Source of the DNA: Micromonospora lupini str. Lupac 08
GTDB lineage: Bacteria > Actinomycetota > Actinomycetes > Mycobacteriales > Micromonosporaceae
Length of the DNA stretch: 42,266 bases
Reading direction: 5' to 3'
Assembly: GCF_000297395.2 (NCBI RefSeq)
Contig: NZ_HF570108.1
Coordinates: forward strand, 1,043,910 to 1,086,175
The position numbers and the translations under genes are program-made. Of this stretch, positions 25,938-34,275 are shown one piece after another (position 1 is the stretch's first letter; every line of letters begins with the position of its first letter). The notes below the pieces were generated by a model, which saw only the letters and a program-made list of their open reading frames with translations, was not told the origin of the DNA and ran no database searches.

Positions 25938-28900
25938 ATGAGCGTGCTGCCCAGCCCGATCCCGCACCCACTTGACTACGCGCCCTGGGACGTCCCCGGG
26001 TGGATCTACGAGGCCCTCGACTGGGCGATCGGCGTGCAGTGGCCCGAGGGGAACGAACGGGCCGTCTGGGACGTCGCCGACAGGTGGTACGCGGTCGCCG
26101 CCGTCCTTGCCGGCCCACACGCCGACGCCGCCGCGGCCGCCACCGAGGTCCGCAGCGGATACGGCGGCGTCGGAGCCGTCGACGCTGCGTTCGAGGCGGC
26201 CTGGCGGGGGATCGCCGAGGGCGACGACGCGCCCCTGCCGGTGCTCCTCGCCGTCACCGCCGACCTGGGTCGCCTGGTCGAGGAGTGCGGCTGCGACATC
26301 GAGGGCGCCAAGCTCGAAGTCTGGATCGAGCTGGGCATCCTGGTCGTCGAGCTGCTCTCGGTGGCGGTGGCGGCGGTGCTCACCGCCGGTGCGGCCTCCC
26401 CGGCGGCCGGCGCGGCGATCACCGCCACCCGGCTGGTGATCCAACAGATCTTCAAACGCCTGATGGGGCAACTGGCCACCAAGGCTCTCCGGCGCGGCCT
26501 CAAGGAGGCCGGCGAACGCGCCGCCAAGGAGATCGCCAAGGGTGGCGTGCGCGGCCTCGCCAAGCGTGCCACCAGGGAAGGGCTGGAGGAGGCCGCCGAG
26601 GAGTCCGGGGTCAGCCTGGCCACCCAGGCGTACCAGAACTCGACGGGCCGGGCGCACGGCGTGGACCTGACCGACCTGGGCGCGTCGGCGGTCGGCGGGC
26701 TCGCCGGGGGAGCGGTCGCGCCGCTGGCCGGTCTCGGCCGCCACGCGACCGGCCGCGCCGCGCGCATCGGCGAGCACCTCGGTCGGGAGATGACCGGCGA
26801 GATGTTCGCCGAGAGCGCCGCCAGCATCGCCACCGGGCAGGGCCTGACGTCGGTGGAGGACGCGGTACGCGCCGCCGCGTCCGGGGCCACCGGATCGGCG
26901 ACCGGGCAGACCGACCACGCCCTGCAGGCCCGGCTGCACGCGCAGGCCAACGCCCTCGCCGGAGCGTCGTTCAGCGGCCCGTCGCTGCCGAACCCCATCG
27001 CGCCTCCGACGGATGCCCCGACCTCGGAGATCGCGTCGGCGTCGTCGGCCGCGTCCCCGTTTGCGGCGTCTTCAGCCTCTCCGTCTCCGTCTGCGGCGTC
27101 GGCGATCGCGGGGCCCGCGGTGGCGGATGGTGCCCACCAGGCGGGGGCGGACCCTGTCGGCTCACCGGTGTCGGCAGCACCCGACTCGACGTCGTCGGGC
27201 ATTGGGCACGGCACGGGTCCGACGGTCGGCGGGGATCCCACGCTCTCGGCCGCCGCCGCTCAGCTCCTCGCTGTCGCGGCGGATCCCACGCTCGCGACCA
27301 CGGCCCCGGCTGTCGCGGCGGATCCCACGCTCTCGGCGGTCACCACGCCCGTGGCCGGCGCTGTTGACCCGAACGCCGGGCCGGTGGCGGGTGCCGGGCC
27401 GGCGGTCGGCGCGTCGCAGGGGGTCGCCCCGGGTGCGCTCGGTCCGGGCACCAACGGCGGGGTCGCCACGCCCCCGTCGACCGGGTCAGCCCCGGCCTTC
27501 TCGTCAGCAGCCGCTTTGTCCCCGTCGACCGGCCCGTCGTCGGCTTCGGCGCCCCTGTCGCCAGGTTCGTTGGCGGGGGCGGTTTCCCCGTCGGTGGCGG
27601 CGAGCGCCGTGGGGTTGGCGCCGCCGGCCGCGTCCGCCGGTCCCGCCTCGACCGTCGCCCCCGGACCGGCGTCGCCGTTCACACCTTCCGGGCCGGTGCC
27701 CAGCACGCCGTCCGAAGCCGCCGGCAGGCCCGGTGGGGTCGTGACCGACACGGGCGGTGGCGCGGTCACCGGCGCGCCGATGGGGCGGCACTCCGCGCCC
27801 GAGCGGCACTCCACGGGGGAGGCGCTCGCGCCGGCTCGCGTACCCCGTCAACGGGCCCGTGGCCGGGCCTCGGTCTCTCTCGACGTGGTGGCGTTCGGCG
27901 ATCCGTCGGCGTTCGCCACCGAGAACGACAGGTACGCCGCCCGGTGGGTGGCCGAGGCGGAGGCCGCCGAGCGGCGGCGCTACCAGGGCCACTACGAGTC
28001 GCAACGGGCCGGGTTCGAGACCAATCGCCGGCAGGCCGAGGCCGCTCGCCTGCGGGCCCGCGCCGCTGAGCACGACCGCAGGGCTGTCGAGTACGCCGAC
28101 TACGCCCGACAGTTGCACCAGACGGGGCACCGGCAGTGGGCCGACGGCTGGCAGCGGGCGGCGAACGACGAGACCCGCGCGTACGCCCAGTGGCGTGACC
28201 TGGCCGACGACGTGCTGGCGGGTATCACGGCGCCGGCGGTCGTGGACCTCGCCGACGGCGCGTTCGCGCACGCCAACAGCGACGTGGGCGCGCTCGCGCT
28301 CGGCGCGGTGGAGACCACCGGCCCGTCCCGGCTCACCGGCGACGACGTGCCCCCGCCGATCGACGACTCCCGGCCGTACGGGCAGCCGGGCGGGCTCCGT
28401 CCACCGCTCGCCCTGCATCAGGTCGACGTCGAACGGCAGATGCCCCGCGACCTCGACGGCGGTGTTGTGCGTACCGCCGATCCCCGCCGGGGCGGCTGGT
28501 TCCGGCTGCTGAACGACGGCGGCCCCCAGGCCGACGCCACCCGGGGCATCAACTGCCTGGACTGCACGCTGTCGCTGTTCGAGACCTGGGTGCACGGCCG
28601 GCCACGGGTGTCCGCGCCGCGCACCTTCGACGGCTACCTGGACGGCGACACCCGACGCCCGATCCGGGGCGAGGCGGGTGGTCCGGGCCGGGTGGAGGAC
28701 GTGACCGGCGGCCGCTTCCAGCGCGTCCTCGCCCCGACACCCGGCCAACTGTCACACCCGGCGCAGGCGCGGCAGGCCGCCGACCGGGGGTACGCCAACC
28801 TGCACGACCAACTGCTGCTCGGCGGCCACGGCAGCTACGCGTTCCTGATCACCGAATGGGCGGGCGGCGGCTCGCACGCCTGGGTGGCGCTCAACCAGAA

Positions 28901-30347
28901 CGGCACCGTGCTCTACGTCGACCCGCAGACCGGCCTTGTCCGGGACCGGCCGCTCTACCCCGACGTGGTGGGCATCGACGCGCTCGTGCTGAGCGGGGAC
29001 GGCCGGCCCATGCCGCTCGGCGGGCTGCCCCGAGGGCGGTTCAGCGAACGTCCCGACCTGGCCTACCACCCTCCGGCGCACGACGACGGCGGTCACGGCG
29101 ACCCGTACATCAACCGCATGTACCTGCTGCTCGACGGCCCGGGCGCGTCGGACGGTCCCGGCGGGCGTCCATCCGGTCCGGTTGGTGACGAATCGACGGG
29201 ACACCGCGACCCGGCCCGGGTGCTCGCGCTGGCCGACGGCCTGGACGAGGTCTTCTCGGCAGGGGTGAGCCCGGGCGAGTTCGCGAGAGCCGCGGACCCA
29301 CCGACCCTCCGGCGGCTGGTTCCCAGCCTCGACGACGGGGCCGCGCGGGACGTGTCGCGACTCTTCGCCGACGCCCGTGTCCGCGACATGCTGGACACTG
29401 CCCTGCGAGAGCCGCCTCCGAGCGAGCCGAATCTGGCCGTGCACCTGGCCCAGCAATTGGCACAGGCGCCGGATCTGGCGCGGATCATCCTGGGCACCCC
29501 CGAACTGGCGGCGTCACTGACGGCCCGCCCGCTGACGCTGCATCACCTGGCGAGCCGCCAACAGGCGATCGACGCGCTCGCCGATGTGCTCGAGGACATC
29601 ACCCAGCAGGAGACCGCAGGGCCAGAGGCGACCGATCGGCGGGCGCCTCAGCCACAGCCGACGCCCCTGACCGACGAGCAGCGCCGGATCAGCGCGAGCA
29701 TCCAGTTACCGGACGATCCGCCGAGCCAGCCAGGGTTCGACAATCAGCAACGCGGCAATGCGTCTTACCGCAAGCGCTACCTTGACGACCTCTACTCCGC
29801 GGCTGCTGTCGCTCAGCTGGAGCTGAATCAGCTGGCGACGTCCCTTGCTCAGGTTGGTGACCGTCGTGTCGGTGAGCCTGGCTGGCGCCCTCAGCCCAAG
29901 GATCGCCGCCGAGCCGAGGACAAGGTCAACAAGTACGGCGGTGACGCCTCCCGACTGATCGACTTGGCTGCCGCCAAGATCGAATTTCGACGCCTCGACG
30001 ACCTCTACGACGCGCTCCAGCGGATGCGTGACCGTCCCGATGTCATGATCATCCGTTGTCAGGATCGGTTCATGTCTCCCGAGGACAGCGGCTACCGGGA
30101 CGTACAACTCGTACTGCGGACCGAGAACGGGCATCTCGCCGAGTTTCGCCTGCACCTGGCGGCGCTCGACACCGTGGCGGTCTGGGAGCATGCGCTGTAT
30201 GAGGTGCGGCGTGATGTGGATGCCCTGGCCCGAGCCGAGGGCCGAGCAATGAACAATCGCGAGAGCGCGATTACCGACGGCATTCTCCGGCGTGAGCAAC
30301 AGTTGTTCTGGGAGGCGCTGCAGTCGACCTACGAGGGGAACGCCTGA
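25938..30347 (+). CDS. Polymorphic toxin: CpnT-like, Tox-PL, RelA tip
   Basis: This 1469-residue protein has four parts. Residues 1-110 are helical and CpnT-like (PEGNERAVWDVADRWYAVAA), the type VII secretion-associated head. Residues 115-350 are mostly helical with a hydrophobic segment at about 130-165. Residues 355-640 are a Ser/Ala/Pro-rich linker with repeats such as AADPTL. Residues about 860-1035 form a papain-like toxin domain (Tox-PL, glutamine deamidase or protease type). It has Cys873 or Cys876 in INCLDCTL, His980 in GGSHAW and Asp995 in YVDPQTG. Residues about 1310-1469 are a RelA/SpoT-like domain with Asp1342, GYRDVQL (1385-1391) and Glu1402 in AEFRLHL. The tip is less GC-rich than the rest, as expected for swapped toxin ends. 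It overlaps the next gene by one base. Confidence 0.85.
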   Translation: MSVLPSPIPHPLDYAPWDVPGWIYEALDWAIGVQWPEGNERAVWDVADRWYAVAAVLAGPHADAAAAATEVRSGYGGVGAVDAAFEAAWRGIAEGDDAPLPVLLAVTADLGRLVEECGCDIEGAKLEVWIELGILVVELLSVAVAAVLTAGAASPAAGAAITATRLVIQQIFKRLMGQLATKALRRGLKEAGERAAKEIAKGGVRGLAKRATREGLEEAAEESGVSLATQAYQNSTGRAHGVDLTDLGASAVGGLAGGAVAPLAGLGRHATGRAARIGEHLGREMTGEMFAESAASIATGQGLTSVEDAVRAAASGATGSATGQTDHALQARLHAQANALAGASFSGPSLPNPIAPPTDAPTSEIASASSAASPFAASSASPSPSAASAIAGPAVADGAHQAGADPVGSPVSAAPDSTSSGIGHGTGPTVGGDPTLSAAAAQLLAVAADPTLATTAPAVAADPTLSAVTTPVAGAVDPNAGPVAGAGPAVGASQGVAPGALGPGTNGGVATPPSTGSAPAFSSAAALSPSTGPSSASAPLSPGSLAGAVSPSVAASAVGLAPPAASAGPASTVAPGPASPFTPSGPVPSTPSEAAGRPGGVVTDTGGGAVTGAPMGRHSAPERHSTGEALAPARVPRQRARGRASVSLDVVAFGDPSAFATENDRYAARWVAEAEAAERRRYQGHYESQRAGFETNRRQAEAARLRARAAEHDRRAVEYADYARQLHQTGHRQWADGWQRAANDETRAYAQWRDLADDVLAGITAPAVVDLADGAFAHANSDVGALALGAVETTGPSRLTGDDVPPPIDDSRPYGQPGGLRPPLALHQVDVERQMPRDLDGGVVRTADPRRGGWFRLLNDGGPQADATRGINCLDCTLSLFETWVHGRPRVSAPRTFDGYLDGDTRRPIRGEAGGPGRVEDVTGGRFQRVLAPTPGQLSHPAQARQAADRGYANLHDQLLLGGHGSYAFLITEWAGGGSHAWVALNQNGTVLYVDPQTGLVRDRPLYPDVVGIDALVLSGDGRPMPLGGLPRGRFSERPDLAYHPPAHDDGGHGDPYINRMYLLLDGPGASDGPGGRPSGPVGDESTGHRDPARVLALADGLDEVFSAGVSPGEFARAADPPTLRRLVPSLDDGAARDVSRLFADARVRDMLDTALREPPPSEPNLAVHLAQQLAQAPDLARIILGTPELAASLTARPLTLHHLASRQQAIDALADVLEDITQQETAGPEATDRRAPQPQPTPLTDEQRRISASIQLPDDPPSQPGFDNQQRGNASYRKRYLDDLYSAAAVAQLELNQLATSLAQVGDRRVGEPGWRPQPKDRRRAEDKVNKYGGDASRLIDLAAAKIEFRRLDDLYDALQRMRDRPDVMIIRCQDRFMSPEDSGYRDVQLVLRTENGHLAEFRLHLAALDTVAVWEHALYEVRRDVDALARAEGRAMNNRESAITDGILRREQQLFWEALQSTYEGNA

Positions 30348-30793
30348 TGGTGCAGATGCCCGGTCTGGTGCTCCCGTCTTACTACCTCTATTACTCATCC
30401 CCGGTGAAGATCGTGGAGACGTCCGACGGCGGCGCCAGAGTCTGGCGGGTTTCCATCGATACCGGCGGGTGGCAGGAGGAGAACGACCTCTTCACCGAGA
30501 TCGTCTTCGACATCGGAGGTGAGGTCTTCCGACAAAGTCCCGAGGACTTCGTGCAGGAGGTTGAGCGTTTCCGCGCTCACTACCTGCAAGGCGAAGGCCC
30601 CGTCTTCGCCCTCTACGAGACCGTGCAGGCGCTCAGGGACGCGGCAGAAGCTCAGGGGCGATCCTTGTCTCCGAAGGAGCAGGCTCTCATCCGGGGGATC
30701 CGCAAGCGGACCTTCGTCATGTTCGAGGAACAGTTGCGGGCGGCCGGTGATCCGGGCGCCGATCCCGAGGTGGCGGCGGGCGACGCGGCGTGA
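30347..30793 (+). CDS. Orphan, candidate immunity protein
   Basis: This 148-residue protein follows the toxin immediately: its ATG shares one base with the toxin's TGA (TGATG), and GAGGGGA sits 8 bases upstream. It has no signal peptide, so it would stay in the cytoplasm, where a RelA-like toxin acts. It starts with an aromatic segment (PSYYLYYSSPVKIVE), has several acidic blocks (WQEENDLFTEIVFD, PEDFVQEVERFRAHY) and ends with helical, charged text. I recognise no family. Its position, its size and its lower GC content, matching the toxin tip, fit a cognate immunity gene that travelled with the tip. An alternative start at 30356 would shorten it by three residues. Confidence 0.75.
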   Translation: MVQMPGLVLPSYYLYYSSPVKIVETSDGGARVWRVSIDTGGWQEENDLFTEIVFDIGGEVFRQSPEDFVQEVERFRAHYLQGEGPVFALYETVQALRDAAEAQGRSLSPKEQALIRGIRKRTFVMFEEQLRAAGDPGADPEVAAGDAA

Positions 30794-30907
30794 CCCAGGC
30801 ACGGGCGCCGAGGCGCGAGCCGGACTGTCGGACCTCTCGCGACTTTCCGTGTCAGGCCGGCGCGCGTCCGGTTGCCGAGGTGGGTGGGCATCGACGAGAG
30901 TCGTCGC

Positions 30908-31501
30908 ATGGCTGACGTACCTGCCGCGCCGACGACCTCCGACAGTGAGCCCACGCGGGCCTTCGGATGGTCGGACCTGTTCGTGCATCCGGACGACGAT
31001 CCGCGCTCGGACGGCAACTTCGCCGAGGAGCGGAGCGTGCTCGTCGAGTACCTGCGCGACCAGCGCCTCACGTTCGAGCTCAAGTGTGACGGCCTGAACG
31101 CCGAGCAGTTGGCCCGCCGGGCGGTGCCGCCGTCGACGATGTCGCTGCTCGGGCTGATCCGACATCTTGCCGAAGTGGAGCGTGGCTGGTTCCGCAGGAC
31201 GATGGCCGGCCAGGTGGCGCCCAAGCTGTACTGCTCGGACGACGATCCGGACGGCGACTTCGACGGCGCGGTGGCCGATCCGGCGGTGGTGGACGAGGCG
31301 TACCGGGCCTGGCGTACGGAGGTGGCGTTCTCCGAGCGGTTCGTCTCCGAGGCGGCGGATCTGGGAGTGCAGGGGCGGCAGCGGGACGGCAACGTCATCG
31401 TGCTGCGCAGGCTGCTGGTGCACATGATCGAGGAGTACGCGCGGCACAATGGCCACGCCGATCTCCTACGTGAGCGCATCGACGGAAGGGTGGGTCAGTG
31501 A
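30908..31501 (+). CDS. DinB-family protein (DUF664)
   Basis: The 197-residue protein is a DinB-like four-helix bundle of the DUF664 group. The family metal ligands are histidines, and here candidates lie in LIRHLAEVERGWF (near residue 88) and in HMIEEYARHNGHADLLRE near the end. Members include mycothiol-dependent enzymes and others of unknown function. I chose the ATG at 30908; the longer start at 30872 would add 12 residues before the family begins. Its stop overlaps the following ATG (TGATG). Reaction unknown; a thiol-dependent transferase is a possibility. Confidence 0.85.
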   Translation: MADVPAAPTTSDSEPTRAFGWSDLFVHPDDDPRSDGNFAEERSVLVEYLRDQRLTFELKCDGLNAEQLARRAVPPSTMSLLGLIRHLAEVERGWFRRTMAGQVAPKLYCSDDDPDGDFDGAVADPAVVDEAYRAWRTEVAFSERFVSEAADLGVQGRQRDGNVIVLRRLLVHMIEEYARHNGHADLLRERIDGRVGQ

Positions 31502-32157
31502 TGGCCGAAGGGTTCGACGTCCGGTTGACGCGGGCGCAGGAGCGCTACGAGCAGGCGGTGTTCGGCGGCGACGCGAAGTCGTTGGACGAGGCGGAGCGGG
31601 ATCTTCTGGCGTTGGAGGCCGACACGGCTCTGGCCCGGGGCCGGCTCCTGCACGCCCGCTTCCTGGAGTCCGGTGCGGAGGACCCGGCCGAGCTGCGGCT
31701 CTTCGAGCGGGCGGCGCAGCTCTACCGCGAGCTGGGTGACGCCCGTGGCGAGGGGGAGTCGCTGTTCTGGGTGGGCACGGTCCACCAGGTGATCCGCCAG
31801 GACCAGGCGGCGGCCGACCCGGCCTTCGCGCGGGCGCGTGAGCTGGCGACCAAGGCGGGGGACGACCTGACCCTGTCGTACGTGCTGCGGCACCTCTGCT
31901 TCGGTGAGCAGGCCGCCGGTCGTGTCGACACGGCGCGGGAGTTGCTTGCGGAGTCGACCCGGCTGCGCCGGGAGCTGTCCTTCACGCCCGGCGTCGCGGC
32001 GAACCTGATCGGCCTGGCGGACCTCGCGGCGACCGACGGGAACCGGGACGCGGCCCGCGACCTGCTCGACGAGGCGGCCGAGCTGGCGGCCGGCAGCGGC
32101 GCGCACGGCGTGGGCCGGTGGGTCCAGGAGGCCCGCGCCGAGCTGAACCTCGCCTGA
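31501..32157 (+). CDS. TPR-repeat protein
   Basis: The 218-residue protein is made of TPR-like helical pairs, for example LRLFERAAQLYRELGDARGE and RVDTARELLAESTRLRREL, and lacks signal or membrane segments. TPR proteins are scaffolds for protein contacts and have no intrinsic reaction. The ATG at 31501 overlaps the DinB-gene stop by one base, so the two genes form an operon. A GTG at 31498 is an alternative start. Repeat copy C begins 6 bases after its stop. Partner unknown. Confidence 0.82.
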   Translation: MAEGFDVRLTRAQERYEQAVFGGDAKSLDEAERDLLALEADTALARGRLLHARFLESGAEDPAELRLFERAAQLYRELGDARGEGESLFWVGTVHQVIRQDQAAADPAFARARELATKAGDDLTLSYVLRHLCFGEQAAGRVDTARELLAESTRLRRELSFTPGVAANLIGLADLAATDGNRDAARDLLDEAAELAAGSGAHGVGRWVQEARAELNLA

Positions 32158-32163
32158 CCATCG

Positions 32164-32240
32164 TGATCGGCTCGGGTTCGGCGATGTCGGGGAATCCGGT
32201 GCCGTGGGACACCGCGACACCGCCGACACCGGGTGGATCA
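32164..32240. repeat. Palindromic repeat family 3, copy C
   Basis: This degenerate copy begins TGATCGGCTCGG (32164-32175) and ends CCGGGTGGATCA (32229-32240); 9 of 12 end positions pair. Its right half resembles copy D (GGGACACC...GCCGA...GGTGGATCA). It starts 6 bases after the TPR stop. An ATG at 32184 that could start the endonuclease V gene lies inside it. Confidence 0.6.
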
Positions 32241-32258
32241 CCATCTGACCCGGGGTAC

Positions 32259-32966
32259 GTGCCGCGCAGCGTGGCGGAGGCGGTGGCCGTACAGGAGGAG
32301 TTGCGGCCGCTCGTCGACCTGGTCGGGCCGGGTCCGACCGCGCCCGCGACGGTGGCCGGCCTGGACGTCGCGTACGCCGAGAGTGGTGACCTTCTCGCGG
32401 CGGCCGTGACCGTGCTGGACGCGCGGACGCTGGCCGTGGTCGATTCCGCCGTCAGCGTGGGCCGGCCCGCGTTCGGCTACGTGCCGGGGCTGTTCGCGTT
32501 CCGTGAGCTACCTGCCCTGCTCGCCGCCCTGGACACGCTGACGACCATCCCGGACCTGCTGGTCTGTGACGGGCACGGGCTGGCCCACCCGCGTCGGTTC
32601 GGGCTCGCCTGTCACCTGGGGGTGGTCACCGGACTGCCCACGATCGGGGTGGGCAAGACACCGCTGGTCGGCGCGTGGGCGCCGCCGCCGGTCGACCGGG
32701 GCGCCTGGTCGGCGCTGCGGGACGGGGACGAGGTCGTGGGGCGGGTGTTGCGCACCCAGGCCGGGGTGAAGCCGGTCTTCGTGAGCGTCGGGCACCGGAT
32801 GAGCCTGGAGAACGCGACCGCGCAGGTGCTGGCGCTGACGCCGCGCTACCGCCTTCCCGAGACGACCCGGACGGCCGACCGGCTCTGCCGGGACGCCCTC
32901 ACCCGGGCGGCACCGTCCGACCGGGACGGATCGGACGAGGCACCCGGCGGACCTCGTCGCGCGTGA
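32259..32966 (+). CDS. nfi: Endonuclease V
   Basis: The 235-residue protein is endonuclease V, which nicks DNA (or RNA) one base 3' of deoxyinosine. Landmarks in order are VAGLDVAYAE with the first catalytic aspartate, YVPGLFAFRE with the acidic glutamate, DGHGLAHPRRFGLACHLG with the second aspartate, and TIGVGKTPL with the conserved lysine. I favour the GTG at 32259, which starts just before the E. coli-like first helix (AVAVQEELRPL). An ATG at 32184 would add 25 residues, but these are encoded inside repeat copy C. The TGA stop at 32964-32966 is the first three bases of repeat copy D, so the gene lies exactly between two family-3 repeats. Confidence 0.88.
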   Translation: MPRSVAEAVAVQEELRPLVDLVGPGPTAPATVAGLDVAYAESGDLLAAAVTVLDARTLAVVDSAVSVGRPAFGYVPGLFAFRELPALLAALDTLTTIPDLLVCDGHGLAHPRRFGLACHLGVVTGLPTIGVGKTPLVGAWAPPPVDRGAWSALRDGDEVVGRVLRTQAGVKPVFVSVGHRMSLENATAQVLALTPRYRLPETTRTADRLCRDALTRAAPSDRDGSDEAPGGPRRA

Positions 32967-33040
32967 TCGACTCGACGTCGGCGAAATCGGGGTGTCCGGG
33001 GCCGCCGGACACCCCGACATCGCCGAAGTCGAGTGGATCA
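32964..33040. repeat. Palindromic repeat family 3, copy D
   Basis: This is the best-preserved palindrome of the family. Arms of 36 bases at 32964-32999 and 33005-33040 pair with three mismatches around a 5-base loop. The right arm ends GAAGTCGAGTGGATCA and the left begins TGATCGACTCGACGTCGG. It begins at the TGA of the endonuclease V gene and could end that transcript. Confidence 0.85.
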
Positions 33041-33156
33041 AGGGCCCGCAAACCGTAACGCGGCACACATGCGGGCCGCTCTATGACCGGTGGTGGGGGT
33101 GGCCCGGTAGTAGCCTGGCCCGCGGACCCCACCCGGGGAGGAACGGTGAGGTGATC

Positions 33157-34206
33157 ATGACGGTGCGTCGACGCGCGGCACGGCTCGCGACGGTCTGCGG
33201 TCTGCTGGTCGGCCTGGTGCTGCTCGGTGCGTCACCAGCGCTGGCCGACGACGACTCGGTCCGTGTCGGGTCGGCCAGCAGCTTCGCCGCCGGGGGCTCG
33301 GCCCAGGGGGTGAACGTCGCGGTGCGCAAGCGCTCCGGCGGGTGCGTCCTGCTGCGTACCGCCCTGGGTCTGCACCTTGCGGGTCTCCAGCCGAGTCAGG
33401 TGACGGTCCAGGTCAACGCGGGCGGGCGCTGGTTCCCGGTGGCCGTCGGCGGCGGTGGCGGCACCGTGCAGACTCAGCAGACCTCGCCGGCGAAACCGAC
33501 CCTGTGCAAGGGCAAGGGCATCACCGTGCGGTACCGGGTGGCGTTCGCCGCCGACGCGCCGGGCGGCCAGCTCTCCGTGACCGGTGTGGCTCTCACCGCG
33601 ACCGGCCAGCAGCTGGGGCACGGCGCCGACACGGCGAAGGTCACCGCGCGGCTCTCGCCGTCGCCCACCCCGACACCGTCGAAGAAGCCCACCCCGACCC
33701 CCAGCCCGACCGAGGTCGCGGCCGCCAGCGAGGTGGTGAACCCGGCCGCGGCAGACCCGACGTCCGCCGCGCCCAGCGCGACCGCGGTGGCCGCCGAGTC
33801 CGGCGGTGGTGGGCCGATCATGTTCTTCGGCATCGCGATGGTGGCGGTCGGCCTGCTGCTCATCGTGCTGCTGGTGCGCCGCTCCCGGCAGGACCGCACG
33901 CCGGCCGATGCGCCCGGTCCGCTGCCGGGCAACCCCGGTGGCACCACCTACCGCTCCGGGGGTGGGTCGCCGGTCGTGCCCGGTCAACCCGGCCCGGTGT
34001 ACGGCCAGCAGCCGCCGACCGCCGGCCAGGTGCCTCCGCCCCGTCCCGCCGGCGGCGGCGTCTACGGGGCGCGACCCGTGACGCCGAGCCCGGACGCCAC
34101 GCAGCCGATGCCGGGTGCTCCGGGTGCCCGACCGCTGCCCGGTGACCCGCCCCAGCCGCCCGACGGCGGCGATCACACCGTGTTCATGCCCCGGCTCCCC
34201 GGCTGA
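33157..34206 (+). CDS. Secreted protein with C-terminal anchor
   Basis: The 349-residue protein has a signal peptide (ARLATVCGLLVGLVLLGAS, cleavage near ALADDD at residue 31). An outside domain of about 150 residues contains one pair of cysteines (GGCVLLR and PTLCKGKG). A Thr/Pro/Ser-rich stalk follows (SPTPTPSKKPTPTPSPTE). One membrane helix (MFFGIAMVAVGLLLIVLLV, about residues 223-241) leads to a proline-rich cytoplasmic tail ending TVFMPRLPG. This is a wall-spanning membrane-anchored layout; no LPxTG sorting motif is present. The ATG at 33157 follows a GTGAGG 7 bases upstream. It is probably monocistronic, and its function is unknown. Confidence 0.82.
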   Translation: MTVRRRAARLATVCGLLVGLVLLGASPALADDDSVRVGSASSFAAGGSAQGVNVAVRKRSGGCVLLRTALGLHLAGLQPSQVTVQVNAGGRWFPVAVGGGGGTVQTQQTSPAKPTLCKGKGITVRYRVAFAADAPGGQLSVTGVALTATGQQLGHGADTAKVTARLSPSPTPTPSKKPTPTPSPTEVAAASEVVNPAAADPTSAAPSATAVAAESGGGGPIMFFGIAMVAVGLLLIVLLVRRSRQDRTPADAPGPLPGNPGGTTYRSGGGSPVVPGQPGPVYGQQPPTAGQVPPPRPAGGGVYGARPVTPSPDATQPMPGAPGARPLPGDPPQPPDGGDHTVFMPRLPG

Positions 34207-34275
34207 GCGGGGCCGGGCCGGGACGCTCCGATACGCTCAGGTTTGTTGGAAACCTGCGGCCAAGGAGCGGAACTA

